From UBA6921 sp964532385 (GTDB lineage Bacteria; Pseudomonadota; Gammaproteobacteria; SG8-11): 6,734 nucleotides of DNA. Below the pieces are notes generated by a model. That model was given only the letters and a program-made list of their open reading frames with translations, was not told where the DNA came from and searched no databases. Location: the NCBI GenBank assembly GCA_964532385.1, contig CAZHHW010000145.1, positions 1-6,734 of the forward strand, read 5' to 3'. Positions 5,835-6,734 of the stretch are shown in pieces (positions within the stretch are counted from its first letter, which is position 1; each line of letters begins with the position of its first letter). A program made the position numbers and the translations under genes.

Positions 5835-5862
5835 GTATCGGCGCCGGAGCGGCTGGGCTTTA
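5835..5862 (-). promoter_or_regulatory. Sigma-28 (FliA)-like promoter for the LPP20-flgT unit
   Basis: On the minus strand TAAAG (5862-5858) and GCCGATAC (5842-5835) resemble the FliA consensus TAAAG...GCCGATAA. Seven of eight -10 bases match. The gap between TAAA and GCCGATAC is 16 nt; the usual gap is 15. Transcription would begin near 5827, about 30 nt before the LPP20 start codon. Its place upstream of two flagellar genes strengthens the call, but the spacing is off by one. Confidence 0.45.
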
Positions 5863-5885
5863 AGAACACCTCTGGATTCAAGCAC

Positions 5886-5912
5886 TCAATGATTCACTGT
5901 TGTTACCGCTAT
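5886..5912 (+). promoter_or_regulatory. Weak promoter candidate for the vWA-like gene
   Basis: Two overlapping readings exist. TATAGA (5910-5915) could be a sigma-70 -10 without a good -35. Alternatively TCAA (5886-5889), 15 nt and ACCGCTAT (5905-5912) form a degraded sigma-28-like element with five of eight -10 matches. Neither is strong. A transcript would start close to the palindrome at 5913-5927. Confidence 0.22.
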
Positions 5913-5927
5913 AGAAGACAGTCTTCT
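5913..5927. repeat. Perfect 7-1-7 inverted repeat upstream of the vWA-like gene
   Basis: AGAAGAC (5913-5919), a central A (5920) and GTCTTCT (5921-5927) form a perfect 15-bp dyad 16 nt upstream of the plus-strand ATG, touching the candidate -10. The single-base centre argues for a protein-binding operator, not an RNA hairpin. No known regulator consensus is recognised. Confidence 0.5.
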
Positions 5928-5943
5928 TCAACGTGATACCGCC

Positions 5944-6734
5944 ATGCTCCGACCTTTCGCCTTAGCTTTGTGCCTATTACTCGCCACGCCGGCCTGGGCC
6001 GGAGTGCCGCTGCCCAGTTGTTACGCCGGGCTCTACCTGGGCGAGCCGGAGCGTACCACTACACATGCCTATTATTTGTTCGTCGACCAAACCACGCCGC
6101 TGACCGCCGCGTTAAAAACCAATGTCGCTGATTTGACCGGGAATTGGGGCAGTGACGGCGAACGTGTCAAGATCGTGCGCTTTTCGGCCAACGTCGCAGG
6201 ACAGTACACCGAGCTGATGTTCGATGAATTTTCCGATCCGCCGCCGACGCAGGAATATCTGTTTCATCTGCGTCCGGAGGATAAACCTAAATTGCTGGAG
6301 TGCATCAAGGCGCGCGATGCAAAGTTCCATAAACTACTGCAACAAGCTGTGAGTCAAACACTCACGGTAACCAACGATAAGCTGCCAAAAACCGATTTGC
6401 TGCATGCGCTCAAAGAACTCACCAGCAAAGTTTTAATGCCGGAAACCCGCTACGATCAAACTGTGCTGCTGGTTTCCGATGGTCTGGAAAACAGCATGTA
6501 CGCCTCGTTTTATGAACGCAAAACCGTCATCAAGCCGATTGACGTGCATAAAACGCTCGACGCGATCAGCAAATTCAACCTGATTCCCAACTGGCATGGC
6601 GCCAAGGTCTATATGTTCGGACTGGGTTATTTACGCGACGAAAAAATTTACGCCCATCCTAAAATGCTGCAACCGCTGAAGGATTTCTGGCAAGCGTATT
6701 TCAGTTTGGGTAAAGCGCAGTTGATGGAACTTGG
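5944..6734 (+). CDS. Secreted vWA-fold-like protein, 3' end outside the window
   Basis: I do not recognise a named family. The visible 263 residues begin with a signal peptide (MLRPFALALCLLLATPAWA, cleavage after Ala19), so the protein is likely periplasmic. The rest follows the strand pattern of a von Willebrand factor A domain. A first strand YYLFVDQTTPLT carries Asp48-x-Thr50, then GERVKIVRFSANV resembles the second strand. KTDLLHALKEL resembles the loop-and-helix with the third metal ligand (Thr150), TVLLVSDGLEN resembles the strand ending in DG (Asp179), and GAKVYMFGLGYL resembles the next strand. The usual DxSxS metal motif reads DQTTP here, so the last Ser is Pro52 and metal binding may be weakened. 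About 60 extra residues, partly helical and charged, lie between the second strand and Thr150. The ATG has only a weak GTGA upstream. It diverges from the LPP20-flgT unit, suggesting shared control. The frame is open to the last base. Confidence 0.7.
   Translation, partial: MLRPFALALCLLLATPAWAGVPLPSCYAGLYLGEPERTTTHAYYLFVDQTTPLTAALKTNVADLTGNWGSDGERVKIVRFSANVAGQYTELMFDEFSDPPPTQEYLFHLRPEDKPKLLECIKARDAKFHKLLQQAVSQTLTVTNDKLPKTDLLHALKELTSKVLMPETRYDQTVLLVSDGLENSMYASFYERKTVIKPIDVHKTLDAISKFNLIPNWHGAKVYMFGLGYLRDEKIYAHPKMLQPLKDFWQAYFSLGKAQLMEL

Noticed and set aside
5799..5885. Extended amino terminus of the LPP20-like protein from a GTG at 5885
   Set aside because: The extra 29 residues are basic and Cys/Thr-rich, would bury the signal peptide, and would overlap the FliA-like promoter.
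5923..5945. Sigma-54-like element on the minus strand (TGGCGG...TTGAA)
   Set aside because: The GG and GC dinucleotides needed at -24 and -12 are not in register, and the expected GC is missing.
6112..6330. 72-residue minus-strand open frame
   Set aside because: It lies antisense within the plus-strand vWA-like gene, which has a signal peptide and an unbroken frame to the window end.

Overview
The window looks like the chromosome of a flagellated beta- or gammaproteobacterium. The gene order pcnB-folK-deoxynucleoside kinase-panB is a proteobacterial housekeeping arrangement, the tRNA-Glu closely resembles the E. coli one, and the right half carries a FlgT-type flagellar accessory gene. Base composition is moderate (mid-50s % GC by eye) and even throughout. 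I see no insertion sequence, phage gene or CRISPR array.

Left half (positions 49-3431, minus strand): a compact housekeeping operon read right to left. It encodes PcnB (poly(A) polymerase, RNA decay), FolK (folate synthesis), a deoxynucleoside kinase (purine/pyrimidine deoxynucleoside salvage) and PanB (first committed step of pantothenate synthesis, which consumes methylene-tetrahydrofolate). Gaps are 9 nt, about 60 nt and a 4-nt ATGA overlap. Two genes appear to use non-ATG starts: TTG for pcnB, and GTG for the kinase, where a near-perfect Shine-Dalgarno decides the start.

Middle (3424-3967, plus strand): a tRNA-Glu gene with anticodon CTC and encoded CCA, behind a promoter with a perfect TATAAT box that lies almost on top of the pcnB start. 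It is followed by a small PilZ-domain gene (cyclic-di-GMP receptor family) with its own sigma-70-like promoter and a clear ribosome binding site.

Right half (4024-6734): a minus-strand two-gene unit encoding a secreted LPP20/FlgP-like protein and FlgT, separated by only 2 nt. Relatives of these build the outer rings of the flagellar basal body in Vibrio. A 145-bp intergenic region with a sigma-28-like (FliA) promoter candidate and two perfect palindromes separates them from a divergent plus-strand gene. That gene is cut by the window end and encodes a secreted protein that I read as a von Willebrand factor A (vWA) fold with an altered metal-binding site. The PilZ gene, the FlgP/FlgT pair and the vWA-like gene may form a small motility or envelope neighbourhood next to the housekeeping operon; that link is inference from position.
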